A DNA stretch of 64,000 nucleotides from an uncultured Archangium sp. Lineage in GTDB: Bacteria > Myxococcota > Myxococcia > Myxococcales > Myxococcaceae. A program made the translations under genes and the position numbers. This document shows, one piece after another, positions 43,146-52,113 of the stretch. The stretch spans positions 1 through 64,000 of the forward strand of contig CAIVGN010000224.1 in NCBI GenBank assembly GCA_903905455.1. The letters run 5' to 3'. Positions within the stretch are counted from its first letter, which is position 1, and every line of letters begins with the position of its first letter. The notes beneath the pieces are model-generated. The model was given only the letters and a program-made list of their open reading frames with translations, had not been told where the DNA came from and made no database searches.

Positions 43146-44102
43146 TCACCCCCGGCTGGCGAACACCCACGTGTAGACGCCGTCGCCCGCCTGCGAGGGG
43201 AAGTGCAGGCCCTCGAGGGTCTGGGCGAGGCACCGATCGAGCAGCAAGTCGGCCGCGGTGGCGCCCTCGCTCAGGGTGCTCGCGACCCACGCTGCGCGCA
43301 CCTGGCCGGAGTCGTCGACCCGAAAGCGAAACGTGCGCCCGCCGCCGATCGACGTTCGCCGCGCGAGCGCTGCGTCCCAACACGCGCTGACCTTCGGGCC
43401 GGCGAGGCGAACGACCTCGCGGACCAACGACGGGTCGAGGGCCACGCCGGAGCTCGGCCCCGGGGGCGCGGCGTAGAGGGCGACCTCACCGGCCGCCGCC
43501 GGCGCACCGTTGGGGGAGAACTGGAAGAAGAGCTCGCGGCTCGAGGGCCAGGCCGTGGCGCTGAGCACGGCCTCGGTGCAGCGCTCGGAGTCAGCCAGGG
43601 CGGACGGCAGGGGCCGCACCTCGAAGCCCGGGGTGTGGCGCACCATGAACCGGGTCGACGGGCGCAGGGGCCCCACCTTCGAGAGGCACGCGCTGACCAG
43701 GGCGCCGGGGTCGAGCACGCCGCGCTCAGGCCCGAACCGGGAAGACGAGAGCAGCTTCACCCAGGCCAGCGCGGCCCAGCCGTCGATGGGCTGTTCGGGG
43801 GGCGCGACCTCGAGGGTGGTCGGGCGCGTGGGCCAGGTCACCGTGGTGGCGATCTCGCGCAGGCACCGGCCGGTGGAGTTGGACGCGCCTTCCTTCACCT
43901 CGAAGACCACGTCGCCGTCGATGAAGGTGAGGGCGACGCGTTGCGTGCGCAGGGCATCTTGCGGCCAGCACACCGCGAAGAGCGCCTCGGGAGGCAACGC
44001 GAGCGTGACCGGCCCCACGGGTTCGAAGCGCGCGCCCCCCTGGGAAGCAGAGGGCGCGGCACACGAGAGGACCAGCAGACCGGCGATCGCGACCTGGCGC
44101 AT
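43146..44102 (-). CDS. Lipoprotein with AgmX-like C-terminal domain
   Basis: Protein of 318 residues with a short lipoprotein signal, MRQVAIAGLLVLSC (lipid Cys14). The middle is unrecognised and contains several Cys (FAVCWPQD; GRCLREI; SACLSKVG). The last 90 residues (LAGPKVSACWDAALARRTS, then FRFRVDDSGQVRAAWVAS and LEGLHFPSQAG) follow the AgmX/PglI-TonB pattern: helix with CW, central strand pair, then a final strand. It begins 8 bp after the E2 stop, so it is read from the pyruvate dehydrogenase operon or a promoter inside pdhC. Function is unknown. Confidence 0.7.
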   Translation of the reverse strand: MRQVAIAGLLVLSCAAPSASQGGARFEPVGPVTLALPPEALFAVCWPQDALRTQRVALTFIDGDVVFEVKEGASNSTGRCLREIATTVTWPTRPTTLEVAPPEQPIDGWAALAWVKLLSSSRFGPERGVLDPGALVSACLSKVGPLRPSTRFMVRHTPGFEVRPLPSALADSERCTEAVLSATAWPSSRELFFQFSPNGAPAAAGEVALYAAPPGPSSGVALDPSLVREVVRLAGPKVSACWDAALARRTSIGGGRTFRFRVDDSGQVRAAWVASTLSEGATAADLLLDRCLAQTLEGLHFPSQAGDGVYTWVFASRG

Positions 44103-44110
44103 GCCCCTTC

Positions 44111-45367
44111 TTAGAACACGAGGCGCAGCGGGTGCTCGAGGAGCGTGCGGAGTTCCTGCAGGTACTGCGCGCCCACGGCCCCGTCGATGACGCGGTGATC
44201 GCCCGACAGGGTGATCGACATCATCTGGCGAATGACCATCTGGTCGTTGCGCACCACGACCTTCGGCTCCACCCGGCCCACGGCGAGGATCGCGGCCTGC
44301 GGCGGGTTGATCACCGCGATGAAGGTGTCGATGCCGAACATGCCGAGGTTGGAGACGGTGATCGAACCGCCCGTGTATTCCTCGGGCTTGAGCGCCTTGC
44401 GCTTCGCGCGCTCGGCGAGCTCGCGAATCTCGGCGGCGATCTCCGCGAGGCCCTTCTGATCGGCGTCCTTGATCAGCGGGGTGATCAGCCCGTCTTCGAT
44501 GGCCACGGCCACGCCGACGTCGACGGTGCGCAACTGCTCGATGTGGTCGCCGGCGAAGACCTGGTTGATGCGGGGGAACTTCCGCACCGCCATCGCCGTG
44601 GCCTTCACGATGATGTCGTTGACGGAGACCTTGAGGTCCTGCGCCCTGGCCTCCTCGCGGATCTTCAGGGCCTGGTCCATCTCGACGTCGATGGTCAGGT
44701 AGAAGTGCGGCACGCCGGGCTTCACCTCGGTCAGCCGCTGGGCGATCACCTTGCGCATGGTGGTGACCGGGAGCATCTCGGGCGCGGCGCGCACGCCGGG
44801 GGTCGCGCGGAAGACTGCCGGGCCCTTGGCTGCGGGAGCCACCATCGCCTGCTCGATGTCGCGCTTGACGATGCGCCCGTTGGGGCCTGAGCCGGGCACG
44901 CTGCCCAGGTCGATGCCCTGGGTCTCGGCCATCTTGCGCGCGAGCGGCGAGACGCGGAGCCGCTCACCCGAGGCCACCGGCGCCGCGGCGACGACCGCGG
45001 GCTTCGGCTTGGAGGGAACCAGGGCCGCCGCGACGGGCGCCACCGGCTTCGGCGCCGCGACCGCGACGGGGGCAGCGACCGCGGGAGCGGCCGCGGGCGC
45101 CGGCACGGGCACCTCGGGGATGGCCTCTCCGGGCTTCCCGATCCACCCGATGACGCCGCCCACGGGGGACGTGCTGCCCGCAGGGACGACGATCTTCAGC
45201 AGCGTGCCGCCGTCGGTCGCCTCGATCTCGAGGTTCGACTTGTCTGTCTCGCACTCGGCGAGGCCGTCACCGGAGTTGACCTTGTCGCCCTCCTTCTTGA
45301 GCCACTTGGTGATGCGGCCCTCGGACATCGTGGGCGAGAGCGCGGGCAGCTGAATCGCGATGGGCAT
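44111..45367 (-). CDS. pdhC: Pyruvate dehydrogenase E2, dihydrolipoamide acetyltransferase
   Basis: Transfers acetyl from lipoamide to CoA in the pyruvate dehydrogenase complex. The protein has 418 residues. One lipoyl domain (1-75) carries lipoyl lysine K43 in ETDKSNLEIEA; an Ala/Pro/Val linker (about 83-125) follows, then the E1/E3-binding domain (VSPLARKMAETQGIDLGSVP and GPNGRIVKRD). The catalytic domain ends with SGDHRVIDGAVGAQYL, holding the active-site His. It starts 33 bp after pdhB. The E3 gene (lpd) is not in the window. Confidence 0.93.
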   Translation of the reverse strand: MPIAIQLPALSPTMSEGRITKWLKKEGDKVNSGDGLAECETDKSNLEIEATDGGTLLKIVVPAGSTSPVGGVIGWIGKPGEAIPEVPVPAPAAAPAVAAPVAVAAPKPVAPVAAALVPSKPKPAVVAAAPVASGERLRVSPLARKMAETQGIDLGSVPGSGPNGRIVKRDIEQAMVAPAAKGPAVFRATPGVRAAPEMLPVTTMRKVIAQRLTEVKPGVPHFYLTIDVEMDQALKIREEARAQDLKVSVNDIIVKATAMAVRKFPRINQVFAGDHIEQLRTVDVGVAVAIEDGLITPLIKDADQKGLAEIAAEIRELAERAKRKALKPEEYTGGSITVSNLGMFGIDTFIAVINPPQAAILAVGRVEPKVVVRNDQMVIRQMMSITLSGDHRVIDGAVGAQYLQELRTLLEHPLRLVF

Positions 45368-45400
45368 GTGCGTCTTTCGAAACGAAGAAGGAGATGGAGA

Positions 45401-46381
45401 TCAGCGGTACAGGACCTGGGTCACCGCTTCGACGACGCGCGGGATCGAGGGCTGGATGAGACGCTCGAGGTTCTCGGCGTAGGCCATGTTCACGTCGAGG
45501 CCGTGCACGCGCCCGACAGGGGCGTCGAGATCGTCGAAACACTCGCGGTTGATGAAGTCGGCGACGTGGCCGCCGAAGCCGGCGTAGCCCCAGCCTTCCT
45601 CGACGACGACCACGCGGTTGGTCTTCTTCACCGAGGCGGCGATGGCCGCTTCGTCCATCGGCTTGAGGGTACGCAGGTCGAGCACCTCGACGCTGATGCC
45701 CTGCTGCGCGAGTTGCTCGGCGGCGGGGAGCACCACGGCGGTCACCATGCGCGACCAGGTGACGATGGTGACGTCGGTGCCTTCGCGCTTCACGTCGGCC
45801 TTGCCGATGGGGATCAGGTACTCGCCGTCGGGCACCTCGCCCTTGACGCCGTAGAGCAGCTCCCCTTCCATGAAGATGACGGGGTTCTCGTCGCGAATGG
45901 CGGACTTGAGCAGGCCCTTGGCGTCGGCAGGCGTGCCCGGGGCGATCACCTTGAGCCCGGGGAAGTGGGCGTAGTTCGCCTCGAGCGCCTGGCTGTGCTG
46001 CGAGCTCAAGCGACCGCCGGCGCCGTTGGGCCCGCGGAAGACGATGGGGCAGCGCAGCTGGCCGCCCGACATGTGGCGGATCTTCGCGGCGCTGTTGACG
46101 ATCTGGTCCATCGCCAGGATGGCGAAGTTCCAGGTCATCATCTCGATGACCGGGCGCAGGCCGGCGATCGCCGCGCCGACCCCGAGGCCACCAAAGCCCA
46201 GCTCGGAGATCGGCGAGTCGACCACGCGGGCGCTGCCGAACTTCTCGAGCAGCCCCTTGGACACCTTGTAGGCGCCGTCGTAGCGAGCCACTTCTTCACC
46301 CATCAGGAACACGCGGGGGTCGCGCGCCATCTCTTCGGCGAGCGCCTGGTTCAGCGCCTCGCGGTACGCAATCTCAGCCAT
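45401..46381 (-). CDS. pdhB: Pyruvate dehydrogenase E1 beta subunit
   Basis: A 326-residue beta subunit of the thiamine-diphosphate E1 component. The start is ATG at 46381 (MAEIAYREALNQALAEEM); the open frame extends upstream antisense to nothing useful. Hallmarks: FLMGEEVARYDGAYKVSKGL with the ThDP-activating Glu, DSPISELGFGGLGVGAAIAG, RGPNGAGGRLSSQHSQ and the C-terminal DLRTLKPMDE. It begins 2 bp after the E1 alpha stop, consistent with coupled translation and an alpha2beta2 assembly. Confidence 0.95.
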   Translation of the reverse strand: MAEIAYREALNQALAEEMARDPRVFLMGEEVARYDGAYKVSKGLLEKFGSARVVDSPISELGFGGLGVGAAIAGLRPVIEMMTWNFAILAMDQIVNSAAKIRHMSGGQLRCPIVFRGPNGAGGRLSSQHSQALEANYAHFPGLKVIAPGTPADAKGLLKSAIRDENPVIFMEGELLYGVKGEVPDGEYLIPIGKADVKREGTDVTIVTWSRMVTAVVLPAAEQLAQQGISVEVLDLRTLKPMDEAAIAASVKKTNRVVVVEEGWGYAGFGGHVADFINRECFDDLDAPVGRVHGLDVNMAYAENLERLIQPSIPRVVEAVTQVLYR

Positions 46382-46383
46382 GG

Positions 46384-47487
46384 TCAGGCCACTCCCTTCT
46401 TCGATGCGGAACTGGAAGGCACCATCGGTTCGAGCTCCCAGGTCACCTTGAAGTCGGTGGGGAACGAGGGCCACTTCACGTCGGTCGCGCCGAGCACGCG
46501 CTCGCGCGGCTTCTCGTCGAGCTCGCCGTCTTCGACCAGGCCGTGCGTCCAGATGTCGGAGTCGGGCGGCAGCGGCGAGGCGTCGGCGAAGGCCAGGGCC
46601 TTCTCGACGACGATCTTCTCTTCTTCGTCGATGACCTCGAGCTGCGCCTCGGTGGCGAGCTTCTCTTCCATCAACTGCTGGCGCAGCTTGATGATCGGGT
46701 CGCGCTGCTTCTCGAGCTCGACCTCTTCCTTGGTGCGGTAGGTGGCGGCGTCGGACATCGAGTGGCCGCGGAACCGGTAGGTGTACGCCTCGAGGAGCAC
46801 CGGGCCGTTGCCGGCGCGGATCCACGCGGTGAGCTCCTTCACCTTTTCGTACACCGCGAGCACGTCCATGCCGTCCACCGACTCGCCGCGCATGTCCCAG
46901 CCGGGGGCGCGCTTGTGGATGTCGGGCACCGACGAAACGCGGGCGATGTCCGTGCCCATGCCGTACTTGTTGTTCTCGACGATGTAGAGCACCGGCAGCT
47001 TCCACTTCGCCGCCATGTTGAAGGTCTCGTGCAGCGCGCCCTGGTTCGAGGCCGCGTCACCGAAGCTGCACACCGTGACCCGGTCTTCGTTGCGGTACTT
47101 CGAGGCGAAGGCCATGCCCGCCGCGAGCGGGATCTGGGCGCCCACGATGCCGTAGCCGCCGTAAAAGCCGTGCTCGACGTCGAAGAAGTGCATCGAGCCG
47201 CCCTTCCCCTTCGAGTAGCCGGTGTCGCGCCCATAGAGCTCGGCCATGAGCATGCCGGCGTCGGCGCCGCGCACCAGGGGGTGCACGTGGTCGCGGTACC
47301 CGGTCATCACCCAGTCGGTCTCGCGCAGGGCCTCGTTCACGCCGACCACCACGGCCTCCTGGCCGATGTAGAGGTGGCAAAAGCCCTGGATCTTCTTCAG
47401 CCCGTACGCCTGCCCGGCCTTCTCTTCGAAGCGGCGGGCGAGCAGCATCTTTCGGTACATCGTCAGCATCAGCTCAGTGCTGGCCAT
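46384..47487 (-). CDS. pdhA: Pyruvate dehydrogenase E1 alpha subunit
   Basis: A 367-residue alpha subunit and the first gene of the operon, with AGGAG upstream. The ThDP-binding motif runs from GDAASNQGALHETFN to VENNKYGMGT, and the active-site loop is YRFRGHSMSDAATYRTKEEV. The early block GQEAVVVGVNEAL is typical of pyruvate, rather than branched-chain, E1 alpha. It decarboxylates pyruvate and passes acetyl to E2. The C-terminal tail (about 40 residues ending SSSASKKGVA) extends beyond many homologues. Confidence 0.93.
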   Translation of the reverse strand: MASTELMLTMYRKMLLARRFEEKAGQAYGLKKIQGFCHLYIGQEAVVVGVNEALRETDWVMTGYRDHVHPLVRGADAGMLMAELYGRDTGYSKGKGGSMHFFDVEHGFYGGYGIVGAQIPLAAGMAFASKYRNEDRVTVCSFGDAASNQGALHETFNMAAKWKLPVLYIVENNKYGMGTDIARVSSVPDIHKRAPGWDMRGESVDGMDVLAVYEKVKELTAWIRAGNGPVLLEAYTYRFRGHSMSDAATYRTKEEVELEKQRDPIIKLRQQLMEEKLATEAQLEVIDEEEKIVVEKALAFADASPLPPDSDIWTHGLVEDGELDEKPRERVLGATDVKWPSFPTDFKVTWELEPMVPSSSASKKGVA

Positions 47488-47569
47488 GGGGACTCCTGGT
47501 GGTGCGAAGACAGTTCTCGAGACTCAGCGCGCGCGGGCACTTAACGACGAGGCCCGCTGGCGCCACGAC

Positions 47570-48307
47570 TCAATATGCGAAGTGGGGAATCGACACGCAG
47601 CGCGGGTGCAGCTTCACGTCGCGACCCGAGTGATCGGTGGCGAGGTGCACGGGCACCGCGTTCTCGAACTTCACGGCGTAGTCGTTGATGTGGGTGGGCT
47701 CGTTGTCGAAGGCCGCCAGCACCGTACCCATCGACTTGAGCTGCTCGTGGGCCTCGCGCTTGAAGGCGTCGTCGTCGGCCATGAGCTCGGGCTTCATGAG
47801 CAGCTGCACCTGCCCGCCGTGGCTGGGCATGGGCATGCGGCAACGCTCGAGGCAGGCCTCGGTGCCCTCGCGCATGCCCTCGTGCCGGCCGGTGACATAG
47901 ATCACCCGCGACTTCGCGTAGTCGAGCGCGTGCAGGTAGCGCGGCGCGCCGACGACCTCGATGTCGGTGCGGCAGTAGTCGGAGGTGAAGAAGCGCTCCT
48001 GCCAGAAGGCCTTGAGGTCCGCGTAGATCTCCTCGGACTGGGCCGGGGCCAACCCGCAGGCGTTGGTGGCGCCGCGGAGATCCCACCCGCTGGAGAAGTG
48101 CCAGGGCTGGCACTGCGTCAGGGGGGCGAGGTGCCGGGCGTGGCCGAACTCGCGCAAGATGCGGGCCTGGCGCGGCCGGTTGTCGAAGACCGTCGAGTCG
48201 AGATCGAACACCAACAGGCCGCGGGGGCCGGACTTCAGGGCGAGCGAGAGGATCTGCTCGAGCGTCTGGTGCCAGTCGAGGGCGACGCGGTGGAGATAGT
48301 CATGCAT
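47570..48307 (-). CDS. HAD-superfamily hydrolase
   Basis: Protein of 245 residues with all four HAD motifs: D35-L-D37-ST (VFDLDSTVFDN), then VIYVTGRHEGM, a Lys in LLMKPELMADDD, and AFDNEPTHIN for the acidic motif IV. The Asp nucleophile and general acid are present, so it should be an active phosphatase. A Cys- and Trp-containing insert (TQCQPWHFSSGWDLRGATNA) forms the cap. It has no signal peptide and is cytoplasmic. The substrate is unknown. It is downstream of an unknown membrane protein and upstream of the pdh operon on the same strand. Confidence 0.85.
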   Translation of the reverse strand: MHDYLHRVALDWHQTLEQILSLALKSGPRGLLVFDLDSTVFDNRPRQARILREFGHARHLAPLTQCQPWHFSSGWDLRGATNACGLAPAQSEEIYADLKAFWQERFFTSDYCRTDIEVVGAPRYLHALDYAKSRVIYVTGRHEGMREGTEACLERCRMPMPSHGGQVQLLMKPELMADDDAFKREAHEQLKSMGTVLAAFDNEPTHINDYAVKFENAVPVHLATDHSGRDVKLHPRCVSIPHFAY

Positions 48308-48364
48308 GGGAGCCGCGCGCTCTACACCACTTCGCCCAGCGATTTCCCCTCGAAAACTCGTGAC

Positions 48365-50023
48365 TTATTGCGTCACGGGCGCGGGGGCGCCGCTGGGGGC
48401 GCGTTCGGTCTCGTGGCCGTTCTCGGCGACCACGGTCTCGGGCACCAGCTCGCTCATGCGCTTGATTCCATTGCGATCGAGCACCAGGCGCACGAGGCGC
48501 ACCGTGGTTCGCTGGTGGCGACCGTCGTCGACGGCGAAGCGGAAGGCGACGTCCACCCGGTAGCTCTTGGCCATCTGGAGCTTGCCGACCGAGAAGTCCT
48601 CGAGATCGACGTAGTCGAGCGCGTACTCGGGGTCGTCCATGTCGTGGAGCACGCGGTCGATGTTGAGGCGGATGATGTCGGTCACGCCGGAGACGATGCC
48701 GTCGGCAATGCGGGGCAACATCTCGGAGTCGAGGGCGATCTTCTTGCGGTAGCGGATCACCGTCTCGGACAGCTCGCCCTGGGCGACGGTGATCAGGTCG
48801 TCCTGCGCGCGCAGCCGGGCGATGTCGGGGGGCACGGTGACGGCGGCGTCGTAGTCGAGCTTCTCGCGGCACACGCCGACGTCGTCCTGGGTCACGGGGT
48901 CGACGATGCGGGTGGTGCGCTCGTAGAGGAACTTGCCGGCGTAGGAGGCGAGCACGCGGCGCAGGCCCTCCTTCATGCGGTCCTTGAACATGTAGCCGAC
49001 GACGGCGAGCACGAAGAAGTTGAAGGATGCCTGCGGGTAGCGCGACTGGGCGAAGAGACCGACGCCGAGCGCGAAGGCCATGGAGCCGCCCGCGGCGATG
49101 GCGAAGAGCACCTCTTCCCAGCCCTTGCGCGTGGCGCTGCGCTGCACCTTCAAGAAGAGGATGTTCATGCAGAACTTCTTCAGGAAGCCGATGCGGTGCG
49201 CGTACTCCTCGTTGTCGCCGTCGGCGGCGAGCACCGAGGTCCACTTGCGGGCCTTGCGGTAGCTCTCGTCGGAGATCACCACGTCCATCAGCTCGCGGCG
49301 CAGCTCGACGTACACGCCCGACCGGGGCATCTCTTCCATCTGCACCACGATGCGCCGGAAGAACTGCTCGACCATCAGGCTCATGAACTCGTCGACCAGG
49401 CGCAGCGCCGCCTCGGCCTTGGCCCCCAGCGGGTACTTCTCGGCGAGCTGCGCGATGGTCGAGCGGAAGCGCTGGAGGATGTCCTGGGTGGCGGCGATCG
49501 ACTTGCGGGCGAGCGCCATCAGGTGCGCCGGGGAATCGGTGGGCGCGCACTTCTCGGTCTCGGCGCCGCGCAGCAGGTGCGAGCACTCCTTCTTCATGCC
49601 GCGCGCGAAGCGGCGCAGCGCCCCGCGCAGCACGCAGGCCAGCATCTTCGCGTCGTAGACGACCTCGCTGGTCGGGCCCATCAACCCCAGGGGCAGGCGC
49701 TGCTCGAGCTGCACCAGGGGGGAGTGCGAGCCGGTGCGGATCTCTTCGAACGAGAGCACCGGGGTCTTGAGGCGCACGTAGTTGTGGAGGTCGGCGTAGA
49801 ACTGGTCGCGGCTCCAGGTCTGGGCGTCGATGTTGAGGCTCTTCGGGAGGAAGAGGATGGTCTCGACGAGGTACTCGGACTCGGGATCGGTGCCGCTGGG
49901 CTGGTACTCCAGCTTCAGCTCGAACTGCTTTCGATCGTGTACTTCGACCTTGGTATCGAAAAGTTCGGAGGACCCCAGAGCAGCCACACGGGAACCATAT
50001 GTGACATCTGTGTGACACGCCAC
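48365..50023 (-). CDS. Unrecognised protein with two central TM segments
   Basis: Protein of 552 residues from a GTG start; another GTG 12 codons in is also plausible, so the N-terminus is uncertain. The N-terminal 290 residues are soluble and helical (VRLKTPVLSFEEIRTG; LRLVDEFMSLMVEQFFRRIV). A hydrophobic hairpin follows (about 306-345: VLFAIAAGGSMAFALGVGLF, then FNFFVLAVVGYMF), then a cytoplasmic C-terminal half with charged segments. There is no signal peptide, no known catalytic motif, and a low-complexity Ala/Pro end. I do not recognise a family. It is transcribed toward the HAD gene, 57 bp away. Confidence 0.65.
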   Translation of the reverse strand: MACHTDVTYGSRVAALGSSELFDTKVEVHDRKQFELKLEYQPSGTDPESEYLVETILFLPKSLNIDAQTWSRDQFYADLHNYVRLKTPVLSFEEIRTGSHSPLVQLEQRLPLGLMGPTSEVVYDAKMLACVLRGALRRFARGMKKECSHLLRGAETEKCAPTDSPAHLMALARKSIAATQDILQRFRSTIAQLAEKYPLGAKAEAALRLVDEFMSLMVEQFFRRIVVQMEEMPRSGVYVELRRELMDVVISDESYRKARKWTSVLAADGDNEEYAHRIGFLKKFCMNILFLKVQRSATRKGWEEVLFAIAAGGSMAFALGVGLFAQSRYPQASFNFFVLAVVGYMFKDRMKEGLRRVLASYAGKFLYERTTRIVDPVTQDDVGVCREKLDYDAAVTVPPDIARLRAQDDLITVAQGELSETVIRYRKKIALDSEMLPRIADGIVSGVTDIIRLNIDRVLHDMDDPEYALDYVDLEDFSVGKLQMAKSYRVDVAFRFAVDDGRHQRTTVRLVRLVLDRNGIKRMSELVPETVVAENGHETERAPSGAPAPVTQ

Positions 50024-50110
50024 TCAAAGCCCCCCCGAAGTCCGGGGGGATGCGGTGCGCGTTGACGCGAGCGTATGTGTGTGGGAGTTCGCGCGCCCGG
50101 AGGCCTCATC

Positions 50111-51517
50111 ATGCCGGCGTGGTTGTCGAACCTGCTTCCGATCGTCCTGTTGTTGGGCGCGATCGCGATCGTGCTCTCGCGGCTGCCGAAGATCGAGCTC
50201 GGGCACTCCGAAGCGTTCAAGCGTCGGCGCTTCTGGAACTGGTTTCCCCTCGGGTTGACCTACGCGTTCCTCTACTTCGGCCGGTACAACATCAACGAGG
50301 CGACCAGCGCCATCAAGGCGCTCGACAACGCGGCCTTCGGGACGATCTTCGCGGTCGGGGCCTGGGTCTACGGGGTCTCGTTCCTCGTCAACGGGCCGCT
50401 GACGGACCGGCTCGGCGGGCGGCTGACCATTCTCATCGCCGCGGTGGGCTCGGCGGGCTCGAACGTGTTGATGGGCGGGCTGGTGTACGCGGTGGTCAGC
50501 CAGGGCTTCGTGCCGCCCGGCGGGCTCGTGCCGTGGCTCTCGGTGCTCTACGGCCTCAACATGTACTTCCAGAGCTTCGGGGCGGTCTCGATCGTCAAGG
50601 TCAACGCGGCCTGGTTCCACGTGCGCGAGCGCGGCGTACAGGGCGGGATCTTCGGCATCCTCATCAGCCTGGGCATCTACTTCGGCTACGACTGGAGCCG
50701 GATGATCGTGAGGGCCTGGCCGGGTTCTCCGTGGCTCGTCTTCTTCGTGCCCGCAGCCGTGTTGGTGTGCGCCTTTGCCGCCGACCTCTTCCTGGTGCGT
50801 GATTCACCGGGCGACACGGGGCACCCGGAGTTCGACGTGGGAGACGCGTCGTCGGGTGAGGCCGGCGGCCCCGAGCCGACCGCCCGCCAGGTGTTCGTCA
50901 AGATGATCAAGAACCCGGTGATCATGACCATCGTGGCCATCGAGTTCTGCACCGGCTTCCTGCGCAACGGGGTGATGAGCTGGTACCCGAAGTTCGCCAA
51001 GGCGGTCTCGCTGCAGGACGACTTCGTCTCGCGCAACTGGGGCCTGCTGCTGTGCGTCTTCGGCATCGTGGGCGGCATGTTCGCGGGCATCATCAGCGAC
51101 CGCGTCTTCAACTCGCGGCGGGGGCCGGTGGCCTCGGTGCTCTTCGGAGGCATCACCGTCGGCGCCATCGGCATGTTCTTCTTCATCGAGCAGCCGTGGG
51201 TGGGCTGGGTGCTGGTGTTCATGGCGCTCAACTACGTGGGCGTGCACGGCATGCTGTCGGGCACCGCCTCGGCCGACTTCGGTGGCCGGAAGAACACCGG
51301 CGTCGCGGTGGGCATCATCGACGGCTTCGTCTACCTGGGCACCGGGCTGCAGTCGTTGATCGTCGGCCGGGTCTTGCCGCAGGGCGACCTGGCGAAGAAC
51401 CCCGCGAACTGGATCAGCTGGCCCACGGCCATGGTGCCGGTCGCGTTCATCGGCCTCTATCTCTGCACCCGGGTGTGGAACGCCAGGCCGCAGGGCAAGG
51501 CCGCGGCCGCGCACTGA
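50111..51517 (+). CDS. MFS transporter, organophosphate:phosphate antiporter type
   Basis: A 468-residue membrane protein with about 12 TM segments; the start is at MPAWLSNLLPIVLLLGAI. The block RFWNWFPLGLTYAFLYFGRY and the loop GPLTDRLGGR match the GlpT/UhpT branch of the major facilitator superfamily, whose members swap sugar- or glycerol-phosphates for phosphate. A long central loop (RDSPGDTGHPEFDVGDASSG) separates the two halves. The substrate cannot be fixed from sequence. It overlaps the arrestin-like gene by 1 bp (TGATG), so the two are coupled. A periplasmic nucleotidase is encoded 1.3 kb downstream. Confidence 0.85.
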   Translation: MPAWLSNLLPIVLLLGAIAIVLSRLPKIELGHSEAFKRRRFWNWFPLGLTYAFLYFGRYNINEATSAIKALDNAAFGTIFAVGAWVYGVSFLVNGPLTDRLGGRLTILIAAVGSAGSNVLMGGLVYAVVSQGFVPPGGLVPWLSVLYGLNMYFQSFGAVSIVKVNAAWFHVRERGVQGGIFGILISLGIYFGYDWSRMIVRAWPGSPWLVFFVPAAVLVCAFAADLFLVRDSPGDTGHPEFDVGDASSGEAGGPEPTARQVFVKMIKNPVIMTIVAIEFCTGFLRNGVMSWYPKFAKAVSLQDDFVSRNWGLLLCVFGIVGGMFAGIISDRVFNSRRGPVASVLFGGITVGAIGMFFFIEQPWVGWVLVFMALNYVGVHGMLSGTASADFGGRKNTGVAVGIIDGFVYLGTGLQSLIVGRVLPQGDLAKNPANWISWPTAMVPVAFIGLYLCTRVWNARPQGKAAAAH

Positions 51518-52113
51518 TGATGCTCGAGTCGCTGGGCCTGTCGGTGGGGACGATCAAGCTCACCCTCGACCGGCCGATCTACGCCCCCGGAGAGTTGGTC
51601 ACCGGGGTGGTCCGCCTCGAGCTCACGCACCCGGTGCAGGCCCGCGGGCTGATCATCGGGCTCAACGCGCGGCAGCGCTCGGTGGGCCTGCAGCCGGGGC
51701 AACAAGGGCTGCAGTTCAGCTACCGCAACGACAAGGTGTGGGACTTCCAGGTCGAGGCCGACGGAGAGCGCGAGTACCGGCCCGGCGAGACCAAGCGCTT
51801 CGAGTTCCTGCTCCCCCACGACGCGGCGCAACCGCACTTCACCCCGCCCGGGGGCTTCATCGGCGACGTGGCGCGGGCGCTCTCGTACCTCACCAACGTG
51901 AAGCGCTTCCCGCTCGAGTGGCGGGTCTCGGCGTTCCTCGAGCGGCCCTGGGCGCTGAACCCGAAGGGCGAGGTTCAGCTCCAGGTGGGCGAAGCGGCCT
52001 TGAAGGCGACGGTCAAGAGGAAGCGGACCACGCGCCCGAAGCCGAAAGCGAAGAAGAAGACGATGACGACGAGCCGACCGAAGCGGAAGCCAGCGAAGCG
52101 AGAAACCGAGTGA
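51517..52113 (+). CDS. Arrestin-like/Spo0M-like domain protein with basic tail
   Basis: Protein of 198 residues, with two possible start codons in ATGATG at 51517. Residues 8-155 resemble an arrestin-type beta sandwich (LDRPIYAPGELVTGVVRLEL; ARGLIIGLNARQRS). After it comes a strongly basic tail of about 35 residues (KRKRTTRPKPKAKKK and more). Its first base is the last base of the transporter stop, so it may be an adaptor of that transporter, as arrestin-like proteins are for other permeases. That is inference. The last 101 bp are also used by the antisense Nudix gene. Confidence 0.7.
   Translation: MMLESLGLSVGTIKLTLDRPIYAPGELVTGVVRLELTHPVQARGLIIGLNARQRSVGLQPGQQGLQFSYRNDKVWDFQVEADGEREYRPGETKRFEFLLPHDAAQPHFTPPGGFIGDVARALSYLTNVKRFPLEWRVSAFLERPWALNPKGEVQLQVGEAALKATVKRKRTTRPKPKAKKKTMTTSRPKRKPAKRETE

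Noticed and set aside
46384-47005. Upstream extension of pdhB to 534 residues
   Set aside because: The extension overlaps pdhA in another frame. The ATG at 46381 gives the normal E1 beta length, 2 bp after the pdhA stop.
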